From positions 36,101,365 to 36,165,364 of the forward strand of contig OZ021722.1 in the NCBI GenBank assembly GCA_963978545.1: DNA of 64,000 nucleotides. Reading direction: 5' to 3'. Each line of letters begins with the position of its first letter. Position 1 is the stretch's first letter. Positions 23,384-36,142 of this stretch are shown here, piece after piece. The position numbers and the translations under genes are program-made. Source of the DNA: Linyphia triangularis. Taxonomy: Eukaryota > Arthropoda > Arachnida > Araneae > Linyphiidae. The notes under the pieces were generated by a model. The model was not told the origin of the DNA. It saw only the letters and a program-made list of their open reading frames with translations, and ran no database searches.

Positions 23384-24109
23384 CAATAAGCCTACGCATT
23401 CAAACACTTTAGATATTTAATAAAATTATAAATTGAATTATACGTAAAATTTTAAAAATCATCGCATACATGAGGGATATTAATTTAGAAAAAAAAATTT
23501 AGGTTCTACTGAGATTCGAACTCGGATCGCTGGATTCAGAGTACAGAGTGCTGACCATTACACCTTAGAACACAATTTTCCCAAGCCGGGAATCGAACCC
23601 GGGCCGCCTGGGTGAAAGCCATGAATAATAACCACTAGACCACATGGGACAGAATGCCTACGTATTCAAATAAATTTTATATTTAATAAAATAATGCAGA
23701 AAATTATACAGAAACATTTTTTAATCCTTGACATACTCAAGGGTGAAATAATTGGAAAAAAATTTACGTTCTACTGAAATTTTAGCTGGTATCGCTGGAT
23801 CCAGAGACAAGAGTGCTGACCATTACATCATTGAACTTAATTTTCAAAAGCAAGGAATCAGAAATTGGCAGCCTGGGTGAGATCTAATACTCCTAACCAT
23901 ATGACAAAATAGTCTAATGAATTGCATTTTATCATCCTTTTGATTCAATAACTATATTGCGTAAAAAATACATATGTCCAAAAACATTTCATTCTAGATA
24001 TATTTATACATGATAGATTTAACAAAAAGACGAGGTTCTACCGAGATTCGAAATCGGATCGCTGGATTCAAGGTCCAGAGTGCTAACCATTACACGATAA
24101 AACCAATTT

Positions 24110-24180
24110 TTCCCACGCCGGGAATCGAACCCGGCCGCCTGGGTGAAAGCCAGGAATCCTAACCACTAGACCACATGGGA
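24110..24180 (-). tRNA. tRNA-Glu-TTC: tRNA-Glu (TTC), 71 nt
   Basis: One base shorter before the T stem (+ strand cccggccgcc); the T stem still pairs. Confidence 0.88.
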
Positions 24181-25091
24181 CAATAAGCCTACGCATTCAA
24201 ACACTTTAGATATTTAATAAAATTATAAATTGAATTATACGTAAAATTTTAAAAATCATCGCATACATGAGGGATATTAATTTAGAAAAAAAAATTAGGT
24301 TCTACCGAGATTCGAACTCGGATCGCTGGATTCAGAGTCCAGAGTGCTGACCATTACACCTTAGAACACAATTTTCCCAAGCCGGGAATCGAACCCGGGC
24401 CGCCTGGGTGAAAGCCAGGAATCCTAACCACTAGACCACATGGGACAATAAGCCTACGCATTCAAACACTTTAGATATTTAATAAAATTATAAATTGAAT
24501 TATACGTAAAATTTTAAAAATCATCGCATACATGAGGGATATTAATTTAGAAAAAAAATTTAGGTTCTACCGAGATTCGAACTCGGATCGCTGGATTCAG
24601 AGTCCAGAGTGCTGACCATTACACCTTAGAACACAATTTTCCCAAGCCGGGAATCGAACCCGGGCCGCCTGGGTGAAAGCCATGAATAATAACCACTAGA
24701 CCACATGGGACAGAATGCCTACGTATTCAAATAAATTTTATATTTAATAAAATAATGCAGAAAATTATACAGAAACATTTTTTAATCCTTGACATACTCA
24801 AGGGTGAAATAATTGGAAAAAAATTACGTTCAACTGAAATTTGAGCTGGTATCGCTTTATCCAGAGACAAGAGTGCTGACCATTACATCATTGAACTTAA
24901 TTTTCCCACGCAAGGAATCGAAAATTAGCAGCCTGGGTGAGATCTAGTATTCCTAACCATATGACAAAATAGTCTAATGAATTGCATTTTATCATCAATT
25001 TGATTCAATAACTATATTGCTTAAAAAATATATATATCCAAAAATATTTCATTCCAGATATATTTAGACATGATAGATTTAAAAAAAAACT

Positions 25092-25163
25092 AGGTTCTAC
25101 CGAGATTCGAACTCGGATCGCTGGATTCAGAGTCCAGAGTGCTGACCATTACACCATAGAACC
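25092..25163 (-). tRNA. tRNA-Gln-CTG: tRNA-Gln (CTG)
   Basis: Intact, with an unusually long T9 terminator (+ strand 25081-25089). Confidence 0.95.
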
Positions 25164-25168
25164 CAATT

Positions 25169-25240
25169 TTCCCACGCCGGGAATCGAACCCGGGCCGCCT
25201 GGGTGAGAGCCAGGAATCCTAACCACTAGACCACGTGGGA
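25169..25240 (-). tRNA. tRNA-Glu-CTC: tRNA-Glu (CTC)
   Basis: Intact. Confidence 0.95.
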
Positions 25241-25623
25241 CAGAATGCTTACGTAATCAAATAAATTTTATATTTAATAAAATAATGAAGAAAATTATAC
25301 AGAAACATTTTATTAATCTTTGACATACTCAAGGGTGAAATAATTGGAAAAAAACTTACGTTCAACTGAAATTTGAGCTGGTATCGCTTTATCCAGAGAC
25401 AAGAGTGCTGACCATTACATCATTGAACTTAATTTTCCCACGCAAGGAATCGAAAATTGGCAGCCTGGGTGATATCTAGTATTCCTAACCATATGACAAA
25501 ATAGTCTAATGAATTGCATTTTATCATACTTTTGATTCAATAACTATATTGCGTAAAAAATACATATGTCCAAAAATATTTCATTCCAGATATATTTAGA
25601 CATGATAGATTTAACAAAAAACT

Positions 25624-25695
25624 AGGTTCTACCGAGATTCGAACTCGGATCGCTGGATTCAAAGTCCAGAGTGCTAACCATTACACCATAGAACC
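25624..25695 (-). tRNA. tRNA-Gln-TTG: tRNA-Gln (TTG)
   Basis: Intact; block copy of 11005. Confidence 0.95.
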
Positions 25696-25700
25696 CAAAT

Positions 25701-25772
25701 TTCCCACACCGGGAATCGAACCCGGGCCGCCTGGGTGAAAGCCAGGAATATTAACCACTAGACCACATGGGA
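25701..25772 (-). tRNA. tRNA-Glu-TTC: tRNA-Glu (TTC), D-stem mismatch
   Basis: Shares the 12:23 mismatch of 11082. Confidence 0.78.
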
Positions 25773-26154
25773 CAATAAGCCTACGCATTCAAACACTTTA
25801 GATATTTAATAAAATTATATAGTCAACTATATGTAAAATTTATAAAAATAATCGCGTACATGAGGGATATTAATTTAGAAAAAAAACTTAGGTTCTACCG
25901 AGATTCGAACTCGGATCGCTGGATTCAGAGTCCAGAGTGCTTACCATTACACCATAGAACTCAACTTTCCCACGCCTGGCATCGAACCCGGGCCACTTGG
26001 GTGAGAGCCAGGATTCCTAACCACTAGACCACATGGGACAATAAGATTACGCAATCAAACACTTTAGATATTTAATAAAATTTTAATGTCAACTATACGT
26101 AAAATTTTAAAAATCATCGCATACATGAGAGATATTAATTTAGAAAAAAAACTT

Positions 26155-26226
26155 AGGTTCCACCGAGATTCGAACTCGGATCGCTGGATTCAGAGTCCAG
26201 AGTGCTGACCATTACACCATAGAACC
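26155..26226 (-). tRNA. tRNA-Gln-CTG: tRNA-Gln (CTG)
   Basis: Intact; T8 tail. Confidence 0.95.
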
Positions 26227-26231
26227 CAATT

Positions 26232-26303
26232 TTCCCACGCCGGGAATCGAACCCGGGCCGCCTGGGTGAGAGCCAGGAATCCTAACCACTAGACCACGTG
26301 GGA
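26232..26303 (-). tRNA. tRNA-Glu-CTC: tRNA-Glu (CTC)
   Basis: Intact; its block counterpart 11613 has T37, this one A37. Confidence 0.95.
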
Positions 26304-26687
26304 CAGAATGCTTACGTAATCAAATAAATTTTATATTTAATAAAATAATGAAGAAAATTATACAGAAACATTTTATTAATCTTTGACATACTCAAGGGTG
26401 AAATAATTGGAAAAAAACTTACGTTCTACTGAAATATGAGCTGGTATTGCTGGATCAGGAGATAAGAGTGCTGACCATTACATCATGGAACTTAATTTTC
26501 CCTGGCAAGGAATCGAAAATTGGCAGCCTGGGTGAGATCTTGTACTCCTAACCCTATGACAAAAGATACTCATGAGTTGCAATTTATCATCCTTTTGATT
26601 CAATAACTATATTGCGTAAAAAAATATATATATCCAAAAATATTTCATTCCAGATATATTTAGACATGATAGATTTAACAAAAAACT

Positions 26688-26759
26688 AGGTTCTACCGAG
26701 ATTCGAACTCGGATCGCTGGATTCAAAGTCCAGAATGCTAACCATTACACCATAGAACC
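26688..26759 (-). tRNA. tRNA-Gln-TTG: tRNA-Gln (TTG)
   Basis: G10-U25 as in 12069. Confidence 0.92.
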
Positions 26760-26764
26760 CAAAT

Positions 26765-26836
26765 TTCCCACACCGGGAATCGAACCCGGGCCGCCTGGGT
26801 GAAAGCCAGGAATCCTAACCACTAGACCACATGGGA
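26765..26836 (-). tRNA. tRNA-Glu-TTC: tRNA-Glu (TTC)
   Basis: Intact. Confidence 0.94.
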
Positions 26837-27217
26837 CAATAAGCCTACGCATTCAAACACTTTAGATATTTAATAAAATTATATAGTCAACTATATGTAA
26901 AATTTTAAAAATAATCGCGTACATGAGGGATATTAATTTAGAAAAAAAACTTAGGTTCTACCGAGATTCGAACTCGGATCGCTGGATTCAGAGTCCAGAG
27001 TGCTTACCATTACACCATAGAACTCAACTTTCCCACGCCTGGCATCGAACCCGGGCCACTTGGGTGAGAGCCAGGATTCCTAACCACTAGACCACATGGG
27101 ACAATAAGACTACGCAATCAAACACTTTAGATATTTAATAAAATTTTAATGTCAACTATACGTAAAATTTTAAAAATCATCGCATACATGAGAGATATTA
27201 ATTTAGAAAAAAAACTT

Positions 27218-27289
27218 AGGTTCCACCGAGATTCGAACTCGGATCGCTGGATTCAGAGTCCAGAGTGCTGACCATTACACCATAGAACC
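27218..27289 (-). tRNA. tRNA-Gln-CTG: tRNA-Gln (CTG)
   Basis: Intact; T8 tail. Confidence 0.95.
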
Positions 27290-27294
27290 CAATT

Positions 27295-27366
27295 TTCCCA
27301 CGCCGGGAATCGAACCCGGGCCGCCTGGTCGAGAGCCAGGAATCCTAACCACTAGACCACGTGGGA
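27295..27366 (-). tRNA. tRNA-Glu-CTC: tRNA-Glu (CTC), altered 37-38
   Basis: Loop CTCTCGA: positions 37-38 are G-A instead of A-C; the anticodon stem is unchanged. Confidence 0.88.
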
Positions 27367-27750
27367 CAGAATGCTTACGTAATCAAATAAATTTTATATT
27401 TAATAAAATAATGAAGAAAATTATACAGAAACATTTTATTAATCTTTGACATACCCAAGGGTGAAATAATTGGAAAAAAACTTACGTTCTACTGAAATAT
27501 GAGCTGGTATTGCTGGATCAAGAGATAAGAGTGCTGACCATTACATCATGGAACTTAATTTTCCCTGGCAAGGAATCGAAAATTGGCAGCCTGGGTGAGA
27601 TCTTGTACTCCTAACACTATGACAAAAGATACTCATGAGTTGCAATTTATCATCCTTTTGATTCAATAACTATATTGCGTAAAAAAATATATATATCCAA
27701 AAATATTTCATTCCAGATATATTTAGACATGATAGATTTAACAAAAAACT

Positions 27751-27822
27751 AGGTTCTACCGAGATTCGAACTCGGATCGCTGGATTCAAAGTCCAGAGTG
27801 CTAACCATTACACCATAGAACC
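27751..27822 (-). tRNA. tRNA-Gln-TTG: tRNA-Gln (TTG)
   Basis: Intact. Confidence 0.95.
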
Positions 27823-27827
27823 CAAAT

Positions 27828-27899
27828 TTCCCACACCGGGAATCGAACCCGGGCCGCCTGGGTGAAAGCCAGGAATCCTAACCACTAGACCACATGGGA
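27828..27899 (-). tRNA. tRNA-Glu-TTC: tRNA-Glu (TTC)
   Basis: Intact. Confidence 0.94.
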
Positions 27900-28625
27900 C
27901 AATAAGCCTACGCATTCAAACAATTTAGATATTTAATAAAATTATAAATTGAATTATACGTAAAATTTTAAAAATCATCGCATACATGAGGGATATTAAT
28001 TTAGAAAAAAAAATTTAGGTTCTACTGAGATTCGAACTCGGATCGCTGGATTCAGAGTCCAGAGTGCTGACCATTACACCTTAGAACACAATTTTCCCAA
28101 GCCGGGAATCGAACCCGGGCCGCCTGGGTGAAAGCCATGAATAATAACCACTAGACCACATGGGACAGAATGCCTACGTATTCAAATAAATTTTATATTT
28201 AATAAAATAATGCAGAAAATTATACAGAAACATTTTTTAATCCTTGACATACTCAAGGGTGAAATAATTGGAAAAAAATTTACGTTCTACTGAAATTTTA
28301 GCTGGTATCGCTGGATCCAGAGACAAGAGTGCTGACCATTACATCATTGAACTTAATTTTCAAAAGCAAGGAATCAGAAATTGGCAGCCTGGGTGAGATC
28401 TAATACTCCTAACCATATGACAAAATAGTCTCATGAATTGCATTTTATCATCCTTTTGATTCAATAACTATATTGCGTAAAAAATACATATGTCCAAAAA
28501 CATTTCATTCTAGATATATTTATACATGATAGATTTAACAAAAAGACGAGGTTCTACCGAGATTCGAAATCGGATCGCTGGATTCAAGGTCCAGAGTGCT
28601 AACCATTACACGATAAAACCAATTT

Positions 28626-28697
28626 TTCCCACGCCGGGAATCGAACCCGGGCCGCCTGGGTGAAAGCCAGGAATCCTAACCACTAGACCACATGGGA
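28626..28697 (-). tRNA. tRNA-Glu-TTC: tRNA-Glu (TTC)
   Basis: Intact; partner C33 Gln 28549-28620. Confidence 0.94.
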
Positions 28698-29608
28698 CAA
28701 TAAGCCTACGCATTCAAACACTTTAGATATTTAATAAAATTATAAATTGAATTATACGTAAAATTTTAAAAATCATCGCATACATGAGGGATATTAATTT
28801 AGAAAAAAAAATTAGGTTCTACCGAGATTCGAACTCGGATCGCTGGATTCAGAGTCCAGAGTGCTGACCATTACACCTTAGAACACAATTTTCCCAAGCC
28901 GGGAATCGAACCCGGGCCGCCTGGGAGAAAGCCAGGAATCCTAACCACTAGACCACATGGGACAATAAGCCTACGCATTCAAACACTTTAGATATTTAAT
29001 AAAATTATAAATTGAATTATACGTAAAATTTTAAAAATCATCGCATACATGAGGGATATTAATTTAGAAAAAAAATTTAGGTTCTACCGAGATTCGAACT
29101 CGGATCGCTGGATTCAGAGTCCAGAGTGCTGACCATTACACCTTAGAACACAATTTTCCCAAGCCGGGAATCGAACCCGGGCCGCCTGGGTGAAAGCCAT
29201 GAATAATAACCACTAGACCACATGGGACAGAATGCCTACGTATTCAAATAAATTTTATATTTAATAAAATAATGCAGAAAATTATACAGAAACATTTTTT
29301 AATCCTTGACATACTCAAGGGTGAAATAATTGGAAAAAAATTACGTTCAACTGAAATTTGAGCTGGTATCGCTTTATCCAGAGACAAGAGTGCTGACCAT
29401 TACATCATTGAACTTAATTTTCCCACGCAAGGAATCGAAAATTAGCAGCCTGGGTGAGATCTAGTATTCCTAACCATATGACAAAATAGTCTAATGAATT
29501 GCATTTTATCATCAATTTGATTCAATAACTATATTGCTTAAAAAATATATATATCCAAAAATATTTCATTCCAGATATATTTAGACATGATAGATTTAAC
29601 AAAAAACT

Positions 29609-29680
29609 AGGTTCTACCGAGATTCGAACTCGGATCGCTGGATTCAGAGTCCAGAGTGCTGACCATTACACCATAGAACC
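29609..29680 (-). tRNA. tRNA-Gln-CTG: tRNA-Gln (CTG)
   Basis: Intact; the linker reads cgatt on the + strand instead of caatt. Confidence 0.95.
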
Positions 29681-29685
29681 CGATT

Positions 29686-29757
29686 TTCCCACGCCGGGAA
29701 TCGAACCCGGGCCGCCTGGGTGAGAGCCAGGAATCCTAACCACTAGACCACGTGGGA
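29686..29757 (-). tRNA. tRNA-Glu-CTC: tRNA-Glu (CTC)
   Basis: Intact. Confidence 0.95.
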
Positions 29758-30218
29758 CAGAATGCTTACTTAATCAAATAAATTTTATATTTAATAAAAT
29801 AATGAAGAAAATTATACAGAAACATTTTATTAATCTTTGACATACTCAAGGGTGAAATAATTGGAAAAAAACTTACGTTCAACTGAAACTTGAGCTGGTA
29901 TCGCTTTATCCAGAGACAAGAGTGCTGACCATTACATCATTGAACTTAATTTTCCCACGCAAGGAATCGAAAATTGGCAGCCTGGGTGATATCTAGTATT
30001 CCTAACCATATGACAAAATAGTCTAATGAATTGCATTTTATCATCAATTTGATTCAATAACTATATTGCTTAAAATATATATATATCCAAAAATATTTCA
30101 TTTCTGATATATTTATGCATGATAAATTTAACAAAAACACTAGGTTCTAATGAGATTAGAAATCGGTTCGCCGGATTCAAAGTCTAGAGTGCTACCCATT
30201 ACACGATAGAACCAATCT

Positions 30219-30290
30219 TTCCCACGCCGGGAATCGAACCCGGGCCGCCTGGGTGAGAGCCAGGAATCCTAACCACTAGACCACGTGTGA
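30219..30290 (-). tRNA. tRNA-Glu-CTC: tRNA-Glu (CTC), acceptor mismatch
   Basis: Same A3-G70 mismatch as 20652; partner decayed Gln 30142-30213. Confidence 0.8.
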
Positions 30291-30674
30291 CAGAATGCTT
30301 ACGTAATCAAATAAATTTTATATTTAATAAAATAATGAAGAAAATTATACAGAAACATTTTATTAATCTTTGACATACTCAAGGGTGAAATAATTGGAAA
30401 AAAACTTACGTTCTACTGAAATATGAGCTGGTATTGCTGGATCAAGAGATAAGAGTGCTGACCACTACATCATTGAACTTAATTTTCCCTCGCAAGGAAT
30501 CGAAAATTGGCAGCCTGGGTGAGATCTTGTACTCCTAACCCTATGACAAAAGATACTCATGAGTTGCAATTTATCATCCTTTTGATTCAATAACTATATT
30601 GCGTAAAAAAATATATATATCCAAAAATATTTCATTCCAGATATATTTAGACATGATAGATTTAACAAAAAACT

Positions 30675-30746
30675 AGGTTCTACCGAGATTCGAACTCGGA
30701 TCGCTGGATTCAAAGTCCAGAGTGCTAACCATTACACCATAGAACC
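30675..30746 (-). tRNA. tRNA-Gln-TTG: tRNA-Gln (TTG)
   Basis: Intact. Confidence 0.95.
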
Positions 30747-30751
30747 CAAAT

Positions 30752-30823
30752 TTCCCACACCGGGAATCGAACCCGGGCCGCCTGGGTGAAAGCCAGGAAT
30801 CCTAACCACTAGACCACATGGGA
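30752..30823 (-). tRNA. tRNA-Glu-TTC: tRNA-Glu (TTC)
   Basis: Intact. Confidence 0.94.
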
Positions 30824-31204
30824 CAATAAGCCTACGCATTCAAACACTTTAGATATTTAATAAAATTATATAGTCAACTATATGTAAAATTTTAAAAATA
30901 ATCGCGTACATGAGGGATATTAATTTAGAAAAAAAACTTAGGTTCTACCGAGATTCGAACTCGGATCGCTGGATTCAGAGTCCTGAGTGCTTACCATTAC
31001 ACCATAGAACTCAACTTTCCCACGCCTGGCATCGAACCCGGGCCACTTGGGTGAGAGCCAGGATTCCTAACCACTAGACCACATGGGACAATAAGACTAC
31101 GCAATCAAACACTTTAGATATTTAATAAAATTTTAATGTCAACTATACGTAAAATTTTAAAAATCATCGCATACATGAGAGATATTAATTTAGAAAAAAA
31201 ACTT

Positions 31205-31276
31205 AGGTTCCACCGAGATTCGAACTCGGATCGCTGGATTCAGAGTCCAGAGTGCTGACCATTACACCATAGAACC
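31205..31276 (-). tRNA. tRNA-Gln-CTG: tRNA-Gln (CTG)
   Basis: Intact; T8 tail. Confidence 0.95.
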
Positions 31277-31281
31277 CAATT

Positions 31282-31353
31282 TTCCCACGCCGGGAATCGA
31301 ACCCGTGCCGCCTGGGTGAGAGCCAGGAATCCTAACCACCAGACCACGTGGGA
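31282..31353 (-). tRNA. tRNA-Glu-CTC: tRNA-Glu (CTC), A49-G65 mismatch
   Basis: Also one D-loop change (+ strand accaccagacc). Confidence 0.83.
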
Positions 31354-31737
31354 CAGAATGCTTACGTAATCAAATAAATTTTATATTTAATAAAATAATG
31401 AAGAAAATTATACAGAAACATTTTATTAATCTTTGGCATACTCAAGGGTGAAATAATTTTAAAAAAACTTACGTTCTACTGAAATATGAGCTGGTATTGC
31501 TGGATCAAGAGATAAGAGTGCTGAACATTACATCATTGAACTTAATTTTCAAAAGCAAGGAATCGAAAATTGGCAGCCTGGGTGAGATCTTGTACTCCTA
31601 ACCCTATGACAAAAGATACTCATGAGTTGCAATGTATCATCCTTTTGATTCAATAACTTTATTGCGTAAAAAAATATATATATCCAAAAATATTTCATTC
31701 CAGATATATTTAGACATGATAGATTTAACAAAAAACT

Positions 31738-31809
31738 AGGTTCTACCGAGATTCGAACTCGGATCGCTGGATTCAAAGTCCAGAGTGCTAACCATTACAC
31801 CATAGAACC
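31738..31809 (-). tRNA. tRNA-Gln-TTG: tRNA-Gln (TTG)
   Basis: Intact; block copy of 18979. Confidence 0.95.
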
Positions 31810-31814
31810 CAAAT

Positions 31815-31886
31815 TTCCCACACCGGGAATCGAACCCGGGCCGCCTGGGTGAAAGCCAGGAATCCTAACCACTAGACCACATGGGA
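31815..31886 (-). tRNA. tRNA-Glu-TTC: tRNA-Glu (TTC)
   Basis: Intact. Confidence 0.94.
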
Positions 31887-32613
31887 CAATAAGCCTACGC
31901 ATTCAAACAATTTAGATATTTAATAAAATTATAAATTGAATTATACGTAAAATTTTAAAAATCATCGCATACATGAGGGATATTAATTTAGAAAAAAAAA
32001 TTTAGGTTCTACTGAGATTCGAACTCGGATCGCTGGATTCAGAGTACAGAGTGCTGACCATTACACCTTAGAACACAATTTTCCCAAGCCGGGAATCGAA
32101 CCCGGGCCGCCTGGGTGAAAGCCATGAATAATAACCACTAGACCACATGGGACAGAATGCCTACGTATTCAAATAAATTTTATATTTAATAAAATAATGC
32201 AGAAAATTATACAGAAACATTTTTTAATCCTTGACATACTCAAGGGTGAAATAATTGGAAAAAAAATTTACGTTCTACTGAAATTTTAGCTGGTATCGCT
32301 GGATCCAGAGACAAGAGTGCTGACCATTACATCATTGAACTTAATTTTCAAAAGCAAGGAATCAGAAATTGGCAGCCTGGGTGAGATCTAATACTCCTAA
32401 CCATATGACAAAATAGTCTAATGAATTGCATTTTATCATCCTTTTGATTCAATAACTATATTGCGTAAAAAATACATATGTCCAAAAACATTTCATTCTA
32501 GATATATTTATACATGATAGATTTAACAAAAAGACGAGGTTCTACCGAGATTCGAAATCGGATCGCTGGATTCAAGGTCCAGAGTGCTAACCATTACACG
32601 ATAAAACCAATTT

Positions 32614-32685
32614 TTCCCACGCCGGGAATCGAACCCGGGCCGCCTGGGTGAAAGCCAGGAATCCTAACCACTAGACCACATGGGA
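32614..32685 (-). tRNA. tRNA-Glu-TTC: tRNA-Glu (TTC)
   Basis: Intact; partner C33 Gln 32537-32608. Confidence 0.94.
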
Positions 32686-33410
32686 CAATAAGCCTACGCA
32701 TTCAAACACTTTAGATATTTAATAAAATTATAAATTGAATTATACGTAAAATTTTAAAAATCATCGCATACATGAGGGATATTAATTTAGAAAAAAAAAT
32801 TAGGTTCTACCGAGATTCGAACTCGGATCGCTGGATTCAGAGTCCAGAGTGCTGACCATTACACCTTAGAACACAATTTTCCCAAGCCGGGAATCGAACC
32901 CGGGCCGCCTGGGTGAAAGCCATGAATAATAACCACTAGACCACATGGGACAGAATGCCTACGTATTCAAATAAATTTTATATTTAATAAAATAATGCAG
33001 AAAATTATACAGAAACATTTTTTAATCCTTGACATACTCAAGGGTGAAATAATTGGAAAAAAACTTACGTTCAACTGAAATTTGAGCTGGTATCGCTTTA
33101 TCCAGAGACAAGAGTGCTGACCATTACATCATTGAACTTAATTTTCCCACGCAAGGAATCGAAAATTGGCAGCCTGGGTGATATCTAGTATTCCTAACCA
33201 TATGACAAAATAGTCTAATGAATTGCATTTTATCATCAATTTGATTCAATAACTATATTGCTTAAAATATATATATATCCAAAAATATTTCATTTCTGAT
33301 ATATTTATGCATGATAAATTTAACAAAAACACTAGGTTCTAATGAGATTAGAAATCGGTTCGCCGGATTCAAAGTCTAGAGTGCTACCCATTACACGATA
33401 GAACCAATCT

Positions 33411-33482
33411 TTCCCACGCCGGGAATCGAACCCGGGCCGCCTGGGTGAGAGCCAGGAATCCTAACCACTAGACCACGTGTGA
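33411..33482 (-). tRNA. tRNA-Glu-CTC: tRNA-Glu (CTC), acceptor mismatch
   Basis: Same A3-G70 mismatch as 20652; partner decayed Gln 33334-33405. Confidence 0.8.
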
Positions 33483-33866
33483 CAGAATGCTTACGTAATC
33501 AAATAAATTTTATATTTAATAAAATAATGAAGAAAATTATACAGAAACATTTTATTAATCTTTGACATACTCAAGGGTGAAATAATTGGAAAAAAACTTA
33601 CGTTCTACTGAAATATGAGCTGGTATTGCTGGATCAAGAGATAAGAGTGCTGACCACTACATCATTGAACTTAATTTTCCCTCGCAAGGAATCGAAAATT
33701 GGCAGCCTGGGTGAGATCTTGTACTCCTAACCCTATGACAAAAGATACTCATGAGTTGCAATTTATCATCCTTTTGATTCAATAACTATATTGCGTAAAA
33801 AAATATATATATCCAAAAATATTTCATTCCAGATATATTTAGACATGATAGATTTAACAAAAAACT

Positions 33867-33938
33867 AGGTTCTACCGAGATTCGAACTCGGATCGCTGGA
33901 TTCAAAGTCCAGAGTGCTAACCATTACACCATAGAACC
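33867..33938 (-). tRNA. tRNA-Gln-TTG: tRNA-Gln (TTG)
   Basis: Intact. Confidence 0.95.
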
Positions 33939-33943
33939 CAAAT

Positions 33944-34015
33944 TTCCCACACCGGGAATCGAACCCGGGCCGCCTGGGTGAAAGCCAGGAATCCTAACCA
34001 CTAGACCACATGGGA
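33944..34015 (-). tRNA. tRNA-Glu-TTC: tRNA-Glu (TTC)
   Basis: Intact. Confidence 0.94.
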
Positions 34016-34396
34016 CAATAGGCCTACGCATTCAAACACTTTAGATATTTAATAAAATTATATAGTCAACTATATGTAAAATTTTAAAAATAATCGCGTA
34101 CATGAGGGATATTAATTTAGAAAAAAAACTTAGGTTCTACCGAGATTCGAACTCGGATCGCTGGATTCAGAGTCCTGAGTGCTTACCATTACACCATAGA
34201 ACTCAACTTTCCCACGCCTGGCATCGAACCCGGGCCACTTGGGTGAGAGCCAGGATTCCTAACCACTAGACCACATGGGACAATAAGACTACGCAATCAA
34301 ACACTTTAGATATTTAATAAAATTTTAATGTCAACTATACGTAAAATTTTAAAAATCATCGCATACATGAGAGATATTAATTTAGAAAAAAAACTT

Positions 34397-34468
34397 AGGT
34401 TCCACCGAGATTCGAACTCGGATCGCTGGATTCAGAGTCCAGAGTGCTGACCATTACACCATAGAACC
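34397..34468 (-). tRNA. tRNA-Gln-CTG: tRNA-Gln (CTG)
   Basis: Intact; T8 tail. Confidence 0.95.
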
Positions 34469-34473
34469 CAATT

Positions 34474-34545
34474 TTCCCACGCCGGGAATCGAACCCGTGC
34501 CGCCTGGGAGAGAGCCAGGAATCCTAACCACTAGACCACGTGGGA
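34474..34545 (-). tRNA. tRNA-Glu-CTC: tRNA-Glu (CTC), A49 and T37
   Basis: Block copy of 21715 with the same two changes. Confidence 0.82.
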
Positions 34546-34930
34546 CAGAATGCTTACGTAATCAAATAAATTTTATATTTAATAAAATAATGAAGAAAAT
34601 TATACAGAAACATTTTATTAATCTTTGGCATACTCAAGGGTGAAATAATTTTAAAAAAACTTACGTTCTACTGAAATATGAGCTGGTATTGCTGGATCAA
34701 GAGATAAGAGTGCTGACCATTACATCATTGAACTTAATTTTCCCTTGCAAGGAATCGAAAATTGGCAGCCTGGGTGAGATCTTGTACTCCTAACCCTATG
34801 ACAAAAGATACTCATGAGTTGCAATGTATCATCCTTTTGATTCAATAACTTTATTGCGTAAAAAAATATATATATCCAAAAATATTTCATTCCAGATATA
34901 TTTAGACATGGTAGATTTAACAAAAAAATT

Positions 34931-35002
34931 AGGTTCTACCGAGATTCGAACTCGGATCGCTGGATTCAAAGTTCAGAGTGCTAACCATTACACAATAGAA
35001 CC
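34931..35002 (-). tRNA. tRNA-Gln-TTG: tRNA-Gln (TTG), anticodon-stem mismatch
   Basis: Block copy of 22172 with A30-C40. Confidence 0.75.
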
Positions 35003-35007
35003 CAAAT

Positions 35008-35079
35008 TTCCCACACCGGGAATTGAACCCAGGCCGCCTGGGTGAAAGCCAGGAATCCTAACCACTAGACCACATGGGA
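35008..35079 (-). tRNA. tRNA-Glu-TTC: tRNA-Glu (TTC)
   Basis: T50-G64 wobble, loop TTCAATT. Confidence 0.86.
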
Positions 35080-35460
35080 CAATAAGCCTACGCATTCGAA
35101 CACTTTAGATATTTAATAAAATTATAAAGTCAACTATATGTAAAATTTTAAAAATAATCGCGTACATGAGGGATAATAATTTAGAAAAAAAACTTAGGTT
35201 CTACAGAGATTCGAACTCGGATCGCTGGATTCAGAGTCCAGAGTGCTTACCATTACACCATAGAACTCAACTTTCCCACCCCTGGCATCGAACCCGGGCC
35301 ACTTGGGTGAGAGCCAGGAATCCTAACCACTAGACCACATGGGACAATAAGCCTACGCATTCGAACACTTTAGATATTTAATAAAATTATAAAGTCAACT
35401 ATACGTAAAATTTTAAAAATCATCGCATACATGAGAGATATTAATTTAGAAAAAAAACTT

Positions 35461-35532
35461 AGGTTCCACCGAGATTCGAACTCGGATCGCTGGATTCAGA
35501 GTCCAGAGTGCTGACCATTACACCATAGAACC
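35461..35532 (-). tRNA. tRNA-Gln-CTG: tRNA-Gln (CTG)
   Basis: Intact; T8 tail. Confidence 0.95.
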
Positions 35533-35537
35533 CAATT

Positions 35538-35609
35538 TTCCCACGCCGGGAATCGAACCCGTGCCGCCTGGGTGAAAGCCAGGAATCCTAACCACTAGAC
35601 CACATGGGA
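35538..35609 (-). tRNA. tRNA-Glu-TTC: tRNA-Glu (TTC), A49-G65 mismatch
   Basis: As the 191 copy. Confidence 0.87.
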
Positions 35610-36070
35610 CAGAATGCCTACGTATTCAAATAAGTTTTATATTTCATAAAATAATGAAGAAAATTATACGGAAACATTTTAATAATCCTCGACATACTCA
35701 AGGGTGAAATAATTGGAAAAAAATTTACGTTCTACTGAAATTTTAGCTGGTATCGCTGGATCCAGAGACAAGAGTGCTGACCATTACATCATTGAACTTA
35801 ATTTTCCCACGCAAGGAATCAGAAATTGGCAGCCTGGGTGAGATCTAGTACTCCTAACCATATGACAAAAGAGTCTAATGAATTGCATTTTATCATCCTT
35901 TTGATTCAATAACTATATTGCGTAAAAAATACATATGTCCAAAAATATTTCATTCTAGATATATTTATACATGATAGATTTATCAAAAAGACGAGGTTCT
36001 ACCGAGATTCGAAATCGGATCGCTGGATTCAAGGTCCAGAGTGCTAACCATTAGACGATAAAACCAATTT

Positions 36071-36142
36071 TTCCCACGCCGGGAATCGAACCCGGGCCGC
36101 CTGGGTGAAAGCCAGGAATCCTAACCACTAGACCACATGGGA
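36071..36142 (-). tRNA. tRNA-Glu-TTC: tRNA-Glu (TTC)
   Basis: Intact; partner C33 Gln 35994-36065. Confidence 0.94.

Larger units (their letters stand above)
18712..25505. repeat. Block repeated at 31471-38265 (offset 12759-12760)
   Basis: About 6.8 kb, 26 units. The offset rises by one after 24110, where one Glu copy has lost a base. The units match in order and family throughout. Confidence 0.9.
29875..31276. repeat. Extra copy of the 20308-21709 block (offset 9567)
   Basis: Six units, including decayed Gln 30142 and A1 Gln 30940, match those at 20575 and 21373 and also those at 33334 and 34132, so this segment occurs three times. Confidence 0.85.
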